A DNA stretch of 64,000 nt from Parahoeflea halophila. GTDB taxonomy: Bacteria; Pseudomonadota; Alphaproteobacteria; Rhizobiales; Rhizobiaceae. The notes under the pieces are model-generated. The model was not told the origin of the DNA and did not search any database. It saw only the letters and a list, made by a program, of their open reading frames with translations. Position 1 is the first letter of the stretch. Every line of letters starts with the position of its first letter. Both the position numbers and the translations under genes were made by a program. Below are positions 1 through 9,829 of the stretch, one piece after another. The DNA lies in assembly GCF_900220985.1 (NCBI RefSeq), contig NZ_OCPC01000005.1, positions 62,001 to 126,000 on the forward strand, in the 5' to 3' direction.

Positions 1-636
1 AAGAAAGCAGGCCTGGTGCTGCTCGACGAGCCGCTGGCCAATCTCGACTACAAATTGCGCGAGGAACTGCGCGCCGAATTGCCCAAGATCTTCTCGGAGT
101 CGGGTGCCATTTTCGTTTACGCGACAACCGAACCATCCGAAGCTCTGCTGCTTGGGGGCGCCACAGCGACGCTGAGCGAAGGCCGGGTCACCCAGTTCGG
201 ACCAACGGTCGAGGTGTTCCGCAACCCCGTTGACCTGATGACCGCGCAAACATTTTCCGACCCGCCGATGAACCTGCTGCCAATGGAAAAACGGCAGGGG
301 ATGTTCGTCAAACAGGGTGTGCGCGACATCCCGGTTCCCGCAGAGCTTTCGCATCTGGCAGACGGGCCATGCACACTCGGCTTCCGGCCACACAATCTTT
401 CGCTCGTCGCCGGCGCCGGCACCACACCACTTTCCGCCGAGGTGATGGTGACCGAGATCACCGGATCGGAAAGCTATGTGCATCTCATTCATGAAGACCA
501 GCGCTGGGTGATGCTGACGAAGGGCATCCATGACGTTGACGCAGGCAAGATGATGGATGTGCATCTCGACACAGCTCACTTGATGGTCTTTGACCGCAAT
601 GGGCAGACGGTTCGCACCCAACCAGCGGGGGCTTGA
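1..636 (+). CDS. glpS: Glycerol ABC transporter ATP-binding subunit GlpS (5' end outside window)
   Basis: This is one of two ATPases energising glycerol uptake in the glpSTPQUV-type transporter. The reading frame is open from base 1, so the N-terminus, Walker A, Q-loop and ABC signature lie outside the window. The visible part opens with Walker B and D-loop (VLLDEPLANLD), followed by the C-terminal regulatory TOBE-like region of CUT1-type sugar ATPases. The usual H-loop histidine (VTHDQ in most relatives) reads ATTEP here, so the catalytic His is replaced by Thr. The stop lies 9 bases before the second ATPase, which argues for co-transcription. The assignment rests mainly on gene order and on the DUF2160 and binding-protein genes downstream. 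Another polyol substrate is possible. Confidence 0.82.
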   Translation, partial: KKAGLVLLDEPLANLDYKLREELRAELPKIFSESGAIFVYATTEPSEALLLGGATATLSEGRVTQFGPTVEVFRNPVDLMTAQTFSDPPMNLLPMEKRQGMFVKQGVRDIPVPAELSHLADGPCTLGFRPHNLSLVAGAGTTPLSAEVMVTEITGSESYVHLIHEDQRWVMLTKGIHDVDAGKMMDVHLDTAHLMVFDRNGQTVRTQPAGA

Positions 637-645
637 GGACACACC

Positions 646-1716
<1,071 letters not shown>

Positions 1717-1717
1717 G

Positions 1718-2584
<867 letters not shown>

Positions 2585-2597
2585 GGGAGAGCGTACC

Positions 2598-3482
2598 ATG
2601 ACAAATTCCATCCCCGCCGCATCGCAGACCAGCCTCGATGCCAATGCAGCCATGGCACGGCGGACGCGGCGGTCCAATGCCATCGCGCGGTATTCCTTCC
2701 TGGTCCCGCTGATCTACATCGTGCTTCTGATGTTGCCGATCTACTGGCTCATCAACATGAGCTTCAAGACCAATGCCGAAATCCTTGGAGCCTTTTCGCT
2801 GTGGCCGCGTGATCCGACGATTGCCAACTACATGGTCATCTTCACCGATCCCTCCTGGTACAGCGGCTACATCAACTCGATCATCTACGTGGTGATGAAC
2901 ATGGTGATCGCGGTGGCTGTGGCGCTGCCTGCGGCCTATGCGTTCTCGCGCTACCGGTTTCTGGGCGACAAGCACCTGTTTTTCTGGCTGCTGACCAACC
3001 GTATGGCGCCGCCAGCGGTGTTCGCGCTGCCGTTCTTCCAGCTCTATTCCGCCTTCGGACTGATCGACACCCACATCGCCGTCGCCATCGCGCATTGCCT
3101 GTTCAACGTGCCGCTGGCTGTGTGGATCCTCGAGGGCTTCATGTCGGGGGTGCCCAAGGAGATCGATGAAACCGCCTATATCGACGGCTACTCGTTCCCG
3201 AAATTCTTCGTCAAGATCTTTATGCCGCTGATTGCGAGCGGCATCGGCGTGGCGGCGTTCTTCTGCTTCATGTTCTCGTGGGTGGAACTGCTGATCGCCC
3301 GCACGCTGACGGTAACCGACGCCAAGCCGATTGCCGCCACCATGACCCGGACAGTTTCCGCGTCCGGGCTCGACTGGGGGGTGCTGGCCGCCGCAGGTGT
3401 GCTCACCATCATTCCGGGCGCGCTGGTGATCTGGTTTGTCCGCAACTACATCGCCAAGGGCTTTGCCCTGGGCCGCGTCTGA
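2598..3482 (+). CDS. glpQ: Glycerol ABC transporter permease GlpQ
   Basis: This is the second permease (294 residues), of the MalG-like class. After a polar N-terminal tail come about six membrane segments. The EAA loop reads IDETAYIDGYSFPKFFVKIF around residues 187-206. An upstream in-frame ATG at 2571 overlaps glpP. The ATG at 2598 is preferred because GAGGGAGAG lies 7-13 bases before it. The product is not the glycerophosphodiester phosphodiesterase called GlpQ in E. coli. Gene order and operon spacing support the assignment. Confidence 0.87.
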   Translation: MTNSIPAASQTSLDANAAMARRTRRSNAIARYSFLVPLIYIVLLMLPIYWLINMSFKTNAEILGAFSLWPRDPTIANYMVIFTDPSWYSGYINSIIYVVMNMVIAVAVALPAAYAFSRYRFLGDKHLFFWLLTNRMAPPAVFALPFFQLYSAFGLIDTHIAVAIAHCLFNVPLAVWILEGFMSGVPKEIDETAYIDGYSFPKFFVKIFMPLIASGIGVAAFFCFMFSWVELLIARTLTVTDAKPIAATMTRTVSASGLDWGVLAAAGVLTIIPGALVIWFVRNYIAKGFALGRV

Positions 3483-3494
3483 GGAGGCTGGGTT

Positions 3495-3776
3495 ATGGAT
3501 CTGTCATGGATGGCCTGGACCGGACCTACCGCAATCTTCTTTCTTGTCATTCTCATGCTGGTCATCGGCATGGGGGTCTGGGAGTACTTTGTCCCCGGCG
3601 GATCGCCGCGGGTCGGAATCTTGCGCTTTGAAACCACGCGCGGCGACCGTTTGTTCGTTTCGCTGCTGGGATCGGCGTTCATCCATCTCGCCTGGCTCGG
3701 CCTTGTCGGTCCGAACCTGTGGTGGGCTCTTGCCCTGTCCGTGGTCTACGCCGTCGGCGTGTTCCGCTTGGTCTAG
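3495..3776 (+). CDS. glpU: Small membrane protein of the glycerol importer (DUF2160, GlpU)
   Basis: This 93-residue protein has three predicted membrane segments (about residues 9-28, 52-68 and 72-90) and a central GGSPRVGILRFETTRGDR loop. It matches the DUF2160 proteins that sit between the permease and binding-protein genes in rhizobial glycerol ABC operons. Its biochemical role is unknown; a structural or assembly role at the permease is inference. A GAGGAGG ribosome site precedes the start. A hairpin and the glpV ribosome site follow. Confidence 0.83.
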   Translation: MDLSWMAWTGPTAIFFLVILMLVIGMGVWEYFVPGGSPRVGILRFETTRGDRLFVSLLGSAFIHLAWLGLVGPNLWWALALSVVYAVGVFRLV

Positions 3777-3789
3777 GGTTAACATACCG

Positions 3790-3811
3790 GAAACGGCAAT
3801 ACCGCCGTTTC
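3790..3811 (+). promoter_or_regulatory. Intercistronic hairpin ahead of glpV
   Basis: GAAACGGC at 3790-3797 pairs perfectly with GCCGTTTC at 3804-3811 across a 6-base loop, followed by TGTTTT. It lies between glpU and glpV, 29 bases before the glpV start. It could act as a leaky terminator, or as an RNA end that lets glpV mRNA accumulate separately. Confidence 0.5.
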
Positions 3812-3839
3812 TGTTTTCGCAAGCCGGGAGGAAACCATA

Positions 3840-5561
3840 ATGCGGAGACATCTACTGTTATCAACAGCGGCCATGGCGCTCATGTTCAGCGCCGGAGTCG
3901 CACAGGCCGGAATGGAAGAAGCCAAGAGCTTCCTGGACGCAGAAATCGGCGACCTGTCGACGCTCGACCGGGCTGCTCAGGAAGCCGAAATGCAATGGTT
4001 CGTCGATGCGGCGCAACCATTTCAAGGCATGGACATCAAGGTGGTTTCGGAAACCATCACCACGCATGAATACGAATCCAAGGTGCTGGCCCCGGCCTTT
4101 ACCGCGATCACCGGGATCAAGGTCACCCACGACCTGATCGGCGAAGGCGACGTGGTCGAGAAGCTGCAGACGCAAATGCAGTCGGGCGAAAACATCTACG
4201 ATGCCTATGTCAATGATTCCGACCTGATCGGCACGCACTGGCGCTACCAGCAGGTACGCAACCTGACCGACTGGATGGCCAATGAAGGCTCCGAAGTGAC
4301 GAGCCCGACCCTGGACGTGGAAGATTTCATCGGCCGCTCGTTTACGACCGCCCCCGATGGCAAGCTCTACCAGCTGCCGACGCAGCAGTTCGCCAACCTC
4401 TATTTCTTCCGCTACGACTGGTTCAACGACGAGAAGAACAAGGCCGACTTCAAGGAAAAATACGGCTACGAGCTTGGCGTACCGGTCAACTGGTCAGCCT
4501 ATGAGGACATCGCCGAATTCTTCACCGGCCGCGAGATCGACGGCAAGAAGGTCTATGGCCACATGGACTACGGCAAGAAGGACCCGTCGCTCGGCTGGCG
4601 CTTCACCGATGCCTGGCTGTCGATGGCCGGCAATGGCGACAAGGGCATTCCAAACGGCCTTCCGGTCGACGAATGGGGCATCAAGGTCGACGAGAACTCG
4701 CGTCCGGTCGGCTCCTGCGTTGCCCGCGGCGGCGACACCAACGGCCCCGCAGCGGTCTATTCGATCGAGAAGTATCTCGAGTGGATGGAAAAATATGCGC
4801 CGGCAGCAGCCCAGGGCATGACCTTCGGTGAAGCGGGCCCGGTTCCATCGCAGGGCGAAATCGCCCAGCAGATGTTCACCTACACGGCATTCACGGCTGA
4901 TTTCGTCAAGGAAGGCCTGCCGGTCGTCAACGAGGACGGCACGCCAAAATGGCGTTTCGCCCCGTCGCCGCATGGTGTGTACTGGAAGGAAGGCATGAAG
5001 CTCGGTTACCAGGACGCAGGCTCCTGGACGCTGATGAAGTCCACTCCCGAGGACCGCGCCAAGGCCGCCTGGCTCTATGCGCAGTTCGTCACCTCCAAGA
5101 CGGTCGACGTGAAGAAGAGCCATGTCGGCCTCACCTTCATCCGCGAATCGACGCTGGCTCACGACTCCTTCACCGAACGGGCTCCGAAGCTCGGTGGACT
5201 GGTCGAGTTCTACCGTTCACCGGCCCGTGTGCAGTGGTCACCGACCGGCACCAACGTACCTGACTATCCTAAGCTCGCGCAGCTCTGGTGGCAGGCCATT
5301 GGTGATGCCTCGTCGGGCGCCAAAACTGCTCAGGAGGCCATGGACTCGCTGTGTGCCGAGCAGGAAAAGGTGTTGGAACGCCTCGAGCGTGCCGGCGTCC
5401 AGGGTGACATCGGCCCGAAATTGGCCGAAGAGCATGACCTGGAGTACTGGAATGCGGATGCCGTCTCCAAGGGCAACCTCGCACCACAGTTGAAGATCGA
5501 GAACGAAAAAGAACAGCCGATCACCATCAACTACGACGAACTGGTCAAGAGCTGGCAGTAA
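3840..5561 (+). CDS. glpV: Glycerol ABC transporter substrate-binding protein GlpV
   Basis: This is a periplasmic solute-binding protein of 573 residues, long for the sugar-binding family. It has a Sec signal peptide (basic start MRRHLLLS, hydrophobic core, cleavage near AQA-GMEEA around residue 23). The mature protein has the alternating two-lobe pattern of family 1 binding proteins, including NDSDLIGTHWRYQQ and a PQLPTQQ-like lobe with many aromatic residues. GGGAGGAAACC precedes the ATG. It is the last gene of the operon and is followed by a strong terminator. Glycerol as ligand is inferred from the operon. Confidence 0.87.
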   Translation: MRRHLLLSTAAMALMFSAGVAQAGMEEAKSFLDAEIGDLSTLDRAAQEAEMQWFVDAAQPFQGMDIKVVSETITTHEYESKVLAPAFTAITGIKVTHDLIGEGDVVEKLQTQMQSGENIYDAYVNDSDLIGTHWRYQQVRNLTDWMANEGSEVTSPTLDVEDFIGRSFTTAPDGKLYQLPTQQFANLYFFRYDWFNDEKNKADFKEKYGYELGVPVNWSAYEDIAEFFTGREIDGKKVYGHMDYGKKDPSLGWRFTDAWLSMAGNGDKGIPNGLPVDEWGIKVDENSRPVGSCVARGGDTNGPAAVYSIEKYLEWMEKYAPAAAQGMTFGEAGPVPSQGEIAQQMFTYTAFTADFVKEGLPVVNEDGTPKWRFAPSPHGVYWKEGMKLGYQDAGSWTLMKSTPEDRAKAAWLYAQFVTSKTVDVKKSHVGLTFIRESTLAHDSFTERAPKLGGLVEFYRSPARVQWSPTGTNVPDYPKLAQLWWQAIGDASSGAKTAQEAMDSLCAEQEKVLERLERAGVQGDIGPKLAEEHDLEYWNADAVSKGNLAPQLKIENEKEQPITINYDELVKSWQ

Positions 5562-5597
5562 GCCTGACCGGCAAATGCTGACAATACAAAACTATCG

Positions 5598-5626
5598 ATC
5601 GGGGCCTTCGGGCCCCGATTTTTTTT
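5598..5626 (+). terminator. Rho-independent terminator of the glp operon
   Basis: ATCGGGGCC at 5598-5606 pairs perfectly with GGCCCCGAT at 5611-5619 across a TTCG tetraloop and runs into eight T residues. It lies 37 bases after the glpV stop. It ends the glp operon and separates it from the gabD region. Confidence 0.93.
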
Positions 5627-5640
5627 GGAACAAGCCATAA

Positions 5641-5848
5641 CCCAATGCGCGCCGGATCTCTCGCTACTTTTGCAACCTTGAAGCGCGCGAACAGGAAAAG
5701 GACTTGATCCCGCTCACGTGTGGCGTCTATGCCAATGTCATCCGCTTTCGGTCGCCGGCCGCCATTCAGGCTCTGGCGCACCAGAAAGCACCGGACCTTC
5801 TCGAAGCGTCCGTCCGTGAAGTCATGCAGGAATTGGAGCGACCGCATT
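5641..5848 (+). pseudogene. Remnant of gabT (4-aminobutyrate aminotransferase) 3' end
   Basis: Translated in the frame that contains 5704, this stretch reads NLEAREQEKDL, then IPLTCGVYANVIRFRSP, then APDLLEASVREVMQEL. That is recognisably the C-terminal end of GabT-type aminotransferases (ERGLILLSCGxYGNVIRxL, followed by a final helix). No start codon, PLP-binding domain or upstream part remains: the frame is closed by a stop at 5638 and the glp terminator sits just before it. It directly abuts gabD, matching the common gabT-gabD order. It is most simply read as the scar of a deletion that removed most of gabT. Homology was judged by eye. Confidence 0.68.
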
Positions 5849-7327
5849 ATGAGCAGCAAACCCCTTACCGAGATGCTGAAAGACCCGAGCCTTCTCGTAA
5901 CCTCGGCCTATGTCGCCGGCTCCTGGATGGAAGCTGCACCAGGCGGCAAGACCTTTGACGTGCTGAACCCCTCGACCGGCGAGCTGATCACCGCGCTTCC
6001 GGACCTTGGCGTCGAGGAGGCAAAGGCATCGATCGATGCGGCCTATGTGGCGCAGAAGGACTGGGCCGCAAAAACCGGCAAGGAACGCAGCGCCGTCCTG
6101 CGCAAGCTCTACGATCTGATGGTTGCCAATGCCGATGATCTGGGTGCCATCCTGACTACCGAGATGGGCAAGCCGCTGGCTGAAGCCAAGGGCGAGATCC
6201 TCTACGGCGCCAGTTTCATCGAGTGGTTTGCGGAAGAAGCCAAGCGGGTCTATGGCGATACCATTCCCGGTCATCAGCACGACAAGCGCATCATCGTGAT
6301 AAAGCAGCCCGTCGGTGTGGTTGCCTCGATCACGCCATGGAACTTCCCCAACGCGATGATCGCCCGCAAGCTCGGACCGGCGCTGGCCGTGGGCTGTGCG
6401 TTCGTTGCAAAGCCCGCTGCCGAGACCCCGCTGTCCGCGCTGGCGATGGCGAAGCTTGCCGAAGAGGCTGGCCTGCCCAAAGGCCTGCTCAGCGTCATCA
6501 CCTCGAAATCGAGTGCGGCTATCGGCCAGGAATTCTGCTCCAACGACAAGGTGCGCAAGATCACGTTCACCGGCTCCACGGAAGTTGGCCGCATCCTGAT
6601 GCGCCAGTCCGCAGACCAGATCAAGAAGACCTCGATGGAGCTTGGCGGCAATGCGCCGTTCATCGTTTTCGATGACGCCGATCTCGATGCCGCGGTCGAA
6701 GGAGCAATGATCTCCAAGTACCGCAACAATGGCCAGACCTGCGTCTGTGCCAACCGGATCTATGTCCAGGCCGGGGTCTACGACGCTTTCGCTGAAAAGC
6801 TGGCCGCAGCGGTTGGCAAAATGAAGATTGGCGACGGTTTCGCCGAGGGCGTGACCACCGGTCCTCTGATCAGCGAGGATGCGGTGTCCAAGGTTGTCGA
6901 GCACATCGAGGATGCCAAGTCGAAGGGTGCAAAGGTGCTCACCGGCGGCAATCGCCATTCGCTCGGCGGCACCTTCTTCGAGCCGACAATCCTCACCGGT
7001 GTCACCCGCGAAATGCAGGTGGCAGGCGACGAAACCTTCGGTCCGGTGGCGCCGCTGTTCAAGTTCGACAGCGTGGAAGATGTGATCGAACAGGCCAATG
7101 ACACGATCTTCGGTCTGGCGTCCTATTTCTATGCCAGGGACCTGAGCAAGGTCTGGCGCGTGGCGGAAGCGCTGGAATACGGCATGGTCGGCGTCAACAC
7201 GGGTCTGATTTCGACGGAGGTCGCTCCGTTCGGTGGCGTCAAGCAGTCCGGCCAGGGTCGCGAAGGCTCGAAATACGGTATCGAGGACTATCTGGAGATC
7301 AAGTATCTCTGCTTGGGCGGCATCTGA
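5849..7327 (+). CDS. gabD: NAD(P)-dependent succinate-semialdehyde dehydrogenase
   Basis: This 492-residue aldehyde dehydrogenase of the GabD type oxidises succinate semialdehyde to succinate. Class members also accept related aldehydes such as 4-guanidino- or 4-aminobutyraldehyde. Visible motifs: ITPWNFPNAM (161-170), the cofactor-loop TFTGSTEVG (239-247), general-base Glu264 in MELGGN, and nucleophile Cys298 in NNGQTC. A longer frame open from 5720 lacks family similarity and runs through the gabT remnant. The ATG at 5849 has GGAG at 5835-5838. With gabT gone, this gene may serve the arginine transaminase route at 39393-42154, but that is inference. Confidence 0.9.
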   Translation: MSSKPLTEMLKDPSLLVTSAYVAGSWMEAAPGGKTFDVLNPSTGELITALPDLGVEEAKASIDAAYVAQKDWAAKTGKERSAVLRKLYDLMVANADDLGAILTTEMGKPLAEAKGEILYGASFIEWFAEEAKRVYGDTIPGHQHDKRIIVIKQPVGVVASITPWNFPNAMIARKLGPALAVGCAFVAKPAAETPLSALAMAKLAEEAGLPKGLLSVITSKSSAAIGQEFCSNDKVRKITFTGSTEVGRILMRQSADQIKKTSMELGGNAPFIVFDDADLDAAVEGAMISKYRNNGQTCVCANRIYVQAGVYDAFAEKLAAAVGKMKIGDGFAEGVTTGPLISEDAVSKVVEHIEDAKSKGAKVLTGGNRHSLGGTFFEPTILTGVTREMQVAGDETFGPVAPLFKFDSVEDVIEQANDTIFGLASYFYARDLSKVWRVAEALEYGMVGVNTGLISTEVAPFGGVKQSGQGREGSKYGIEDYLEIKYLCLGGI

Positions 7328-7342
7328 CTTGCACAGCGCTGA

Positions 7343-7371
7343 CCGGGTCACGGGAAGCTCCCGCGACCCGG
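7343..7371. terminator. Strong hairpin between gabD and the convergent channel gene
   Basis: CCGGGTC at 7343-7349 pairs with GACCCGG at 7365-7371, and an inner CGGG/CCCG stem encloses a 5-base loop, with a single internal mismatch. There is no T tract. It lies 15 bases after the gabD stop and downstream of the oppositely oriented 7395-8204 gene. It probably protects or ends both transcripts. Confidence 0.55.
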
Positions 7372-7394
7372 ACAGCCGATCACGCAGTCATGCT

Positions 7395-8204
7395 TCAGCG
7401 GTTCATCGTGCTGAAGCGTGAGGCCCACTCCTTCATCGCCGCGGGGAACTGGTCGGGATCAGAATCGGCATCAATATCGAGATACGGCAGCTCCCCGAGC
7501 AGCTGACGGTAATGGTGGGCTCTCTGGGTGTCGCCCGCCACCCGTCGTGCCAGCCATTCGAGGCTCATCGGAACACTTCGTTTCCCGTGCATCGGGGTGT
7601 AGTAGAGCGCCAGCGGCGACGCGTTCAGCCGGGTACAAATATCTGCCAGTGCGGGCATCAGCAGGTCGTCATTGGACGGATCGGCAGGATCCCGCACTCC
7701 GATCAGCGCGGAAAAGCTCCGTCCGGCTGCCACAGTCTGGGTCACGTTGAGAACAAAAGTGACAGACAACGTGAGTACGATCATTCCGTTGACCGCGGCA
7801 ACCACCGTCAGATTGTCCCATAACGTGGTCGCTGCACGAACGTTGGAAGATCCTACCGTCGACAGGGCACTGCCGACATAGGCGTAGGCTTGCAGCCAGT
7901 TTGCAGCCTCCCCGGTCTCCTTGAGCACAAGGTTGTTCGCCTCGCTGCGAAAGATGAGAAGCCAGCCAAGAGAGGTCAGGGCTATCCAGCTTAGTGCCAG
8001 CCCGCTCATCACGAAGGGACCCGCAACGCGCAGCACCATGTCCTGGCCCATGCGGGAAGCGAGAAAGCGGAAGGCCGTCCACAGGCCCATGGCGATCCGG
8101 GTGGTCACAGGACCGGTCTGGTTGGCGCTGATCGTGGAATAGGCGATATCGAATACGATCACCACAAGAAGGGAAAACCCGGCGGCCAACAGGATCAGGT
8201 TCAC
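7395..8204 (-). CDS. Two-TM ion channel-like membrane protein with altered selectivity filter
   Basis: This 269-residue protein has an N-terminal helix (1-22), further membrane segments near 60-85 and 128-155, and a C-terminal cytoplasmic domain of about 100 residues. The layout resembles two-TM or Ion_trans_2 potassium channels: a pore-helix-like stretch (WLQAYAYVGSALSTVG) lies between two helices. At the filter, where TVGYGD is expected, it reads TVGSSN, so the carbonyl-lining tyrosine and glycine are missing. A GTG start is chosen because GGGAG precedes it. It lies 74 bases downstream of the phosphatase-fold gene and is probably in its operon. Function is unproven; a non-selective channel or a sensor is possible. 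Confidence 0.6.
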   Translation of the reverse strand: MNLILLAAGFSLLVVIVFDIAYSTISANQTGPVTTRIAMGLWTAFRFLASRMGQDMVLRVAGPFVMSGLALSWIALTSLGWLLIFRSEANNLVLKETGEAANWLQAYAYVGSALSTVGSSNVRAATTLWDNLTVVAAVNGMIVLTLSVTFVLNVTQTVAAGRSFSALIGVRDPADPSNDDLLMPALADICTRLNASPLALYYTPMHGKRSVPMSLEWLARRVAGDTQRAHHYRQLLGELPYLDIDADSDPDQFPAAMKEWASRFSTMNR

Positions 8205-8278
8205 GATGTTGCTCCCTTGCCGGAGTTGAGGCGGGGCCGCTCGACGTAGCTTCAGCAGCTCCGATTGCCAGTCCGGTG

Positions 8279-9361
8279 TTACGACTCCCAGTCAGTTCCC
8301 GCAGGCGGACGCGACCGGTTGCTTTCCACTTCGACGGCTTCATCCGCTTCTTCGAGGTCCTCGCGCGAAGGTGCTGAAGGCGGGTCGTTGCGGCTTTTCT
8401 CCGCAGTCAGCGCCAGGCGGTAAAACATCGGAAAATGATCGGAGCCGACAAATTGCTGCCGCTCAATCGACACAAGCTGGAAATCGCGCGAGTGGAAAAT
8501 ATGGTCAAGCGGCCAGCGCAGGAACCAGTACCGCGCGTCAAATGAGTTGAACATGCCACGGCCCTGGCGTGGATCAAGCAGTCCGGAGATCCGCAAAAAC
8601 CGGCGCGTGGTACGCGACCAGGCGACATCGTTGAGATCGCCTGTCACGACCACCGGAAGCGGTTCATCGCGGGCGAGCTTGGCAGCCACAAGGATCTCCG
8701 CATCCCGACCAAGTGTATCGCGGGTAGGCAAGGGAGGCTCAGGGTGCAGCGCGATGATGCGGACGTCCCGTCCCCCAGGCAGCCGCGCGACGCAGGATAT
8801 GCTTGGCACCTCGTCGTTGAGCAGGAACTGGATCTTGCTCTCGCTCAGCGGCAGGCGGCTGGCGAAGACCATGCCGTAACTGTCGTCCTGCGGTTGCTCG
8901 ATCCGTTCGCGGAAATCCGAAAGACATGGCCGCAGAGCATCCGCCCAAGCCTGGTCGGTTTCCATGAAGACGGCGACGTCGGGCTGACGCTGGTTGACCA
9001 GGTCAATAACGCGCTGGTAGTCGCGATTGCCCTGTTTGACGTTGCAGGCAAGCACGGAGATAGTTGGCGCTGCTTCGCCGCCTTTGAATTGCGCGGTCTG
9101 CACCGGCCAAAGTGGCGTGAAGCGAACCACGTAGGCAAGCTGGATCGCCCCCGCGACAGCGGCCATCAGCGCAGCCGCAACGAGCACCCTGCTATCCAGC
9201 CCGGCAACTGCCGATGCAAGGATCACGAGTGCAGATACCGCAATGGCCTGAAGCCTGCCAAAGTCGAAAGAACGGACCATGCCGTGGCCGAACGGCAGCA
9301 GCGGAATGAGGCTGGCCAGCAGGCAGATCGCAGCAAGTGTGACGAGAACCCCGGCGATCAC
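8279..9361 (-). CDS. Membrane-anchored endonuclease/exonuclease/phosphatase family protein
   Basis: Two or three N-terminal hydrophobic helices (about the first 90 residues) are followed by an EEP-fold catalytic domain. Conserved signatures are visible: LACNVKQGN (metal-site Asn), VAVFMETD (metal-site Glu), IIALHPEP, VVTGDLND (Asp-x-Asn) and the terminal GSDHFP (catalytic Asp-His). The domain probably faces the periplasm and hydrolyses a phosphoester; the substrate is unknown. An in-frame ATG at 9457 would add 32 residues but overlaps the upstream gene by 100 bases. The GTG at 9361 makes a 4-base GTGA overlap with that gene's stop and follows a G-rich stretch, so it is preferred. Confidence 0.75.
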   Translation of the reverse strand: MIAGVLVTLAAICLLASLIPLLPFGHGMVRSFDFGRLQAIAVSALVILASAVAGLDSRVLVAAALMAAVAGAIQLAYVVRFTPLWPVQTAQFKGGEAAPTISVLACNVKQGNRDYQRVIDLVNQRQPDVAVFMETDQAWADALRPCLSDFRERIEQPQDDSYGMVFASRLPLSESKIQFLLNDEVPSISCVARLPGGRDVRIIALHPEPPLPTRDTLGRDAEILVAAKLARDEPLPVVVTGDLNDVAWSRTTRRFLRISGLLDPRQGRGMFNSFDARYWFLRWPLDHIFHSRDFQLVSIERQQFVGSDHFPMFYRLALTAEKSRNDPPSAPSREDLEEADEAVEVESNRSRPPAGTDWES

Positions 9362-9633
9362 GTATACCCCCCAATCCCCGGAAGCCTGAATGTCATCCCA
9401 AGCGAGGCCGCGCGCTCGCGCTGTTCCATTGCGCCGTATTCCGGTGTTAGTGGACACTGACGTGCGAGCGAGGCGCGCAGGCTGCTGCTCCCCGGCGCCA
9501 ACAGGGGATCAATCTCTGCGCGCCCGGCGGCGACGGCGGCATCTCTGCGGTTGAAGGGACCGGTATAGCGACTTCCAAGCTTGTAGTACCAGCCGCCTCT
9601 CCAGTTCTCGATTTCAAACAGGGTCTCTCCCAT
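9358..9633 (-). CDS. Small uncharacterised protein, coupled to the EEP-family gene
   Basis: This 91-residue protein has no signal peptide or membrane segment. The N-terminal half contains WRGGWYYKLGSRYTGPF followed by a helix rich in Ala and Arg (RRDAAVAAGRAEID), a pattern seen in short DUF2188-like proteins, but the match is loose. The ATG at 9633 has GGAG 8 bases upstream. The stop overlaps the GTG of the next gene as GTGA, which suggests translational coupling and supports that this short frame is real. Confidence 0.5.
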   Translation of the reverse strand: MGETLFEIENWRGGWYYKLGSRYTGPFNRRDAAVAAGRAEIDPLLAPGSSSLRASLARQCPLTPEYGAMEQRERAASLGMTFRLPGIGGYT

Positions 9634-9710
9634 TGCGGTGTCTCCAGCGTCTTGAGCATGGATACCAACGCCGCACACCGCTGCTGGTTCCCCAATCGGT
9701 TAGCCGCATA

Positions 9711-9729
9711 TCAAGTGCTGAGCACTTGA
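9711..9729. promoter_or_regulatory. Perfect 19-bp palindrome upstream of the GntA-like gene
   Basis: TCAAGTGCTGAGCACTTGA is a perfect inverted repeat: two 9-base arms around one central G. It lies in the 196-base divergent gap, 100 bases before gntA and 78 bases before the small minus-strand gene. The size and symmetry fit a dimeric regulator operator. I cannot name the regulator, and no candidate is adjacent. Confidence 0.55.
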
Positions 9730-9829
9730 CTGCCTGGCGCCGCGAGAAATCTCTGGAACTTCCTCACCCGGAAGTCGTTTAGCTCTGCAACCTGCCTGAA
9801 CAGGCCCTTGGAGAGTGAGACCAGTACCG

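Noticed and set aside
5822-7351. 509-residue open frame on the minus strand, antisense to gabD
   Set aside because: Composition and lack of family motifs mark it as a high-GC shadow of the aldehyde dehydrogenase gene.
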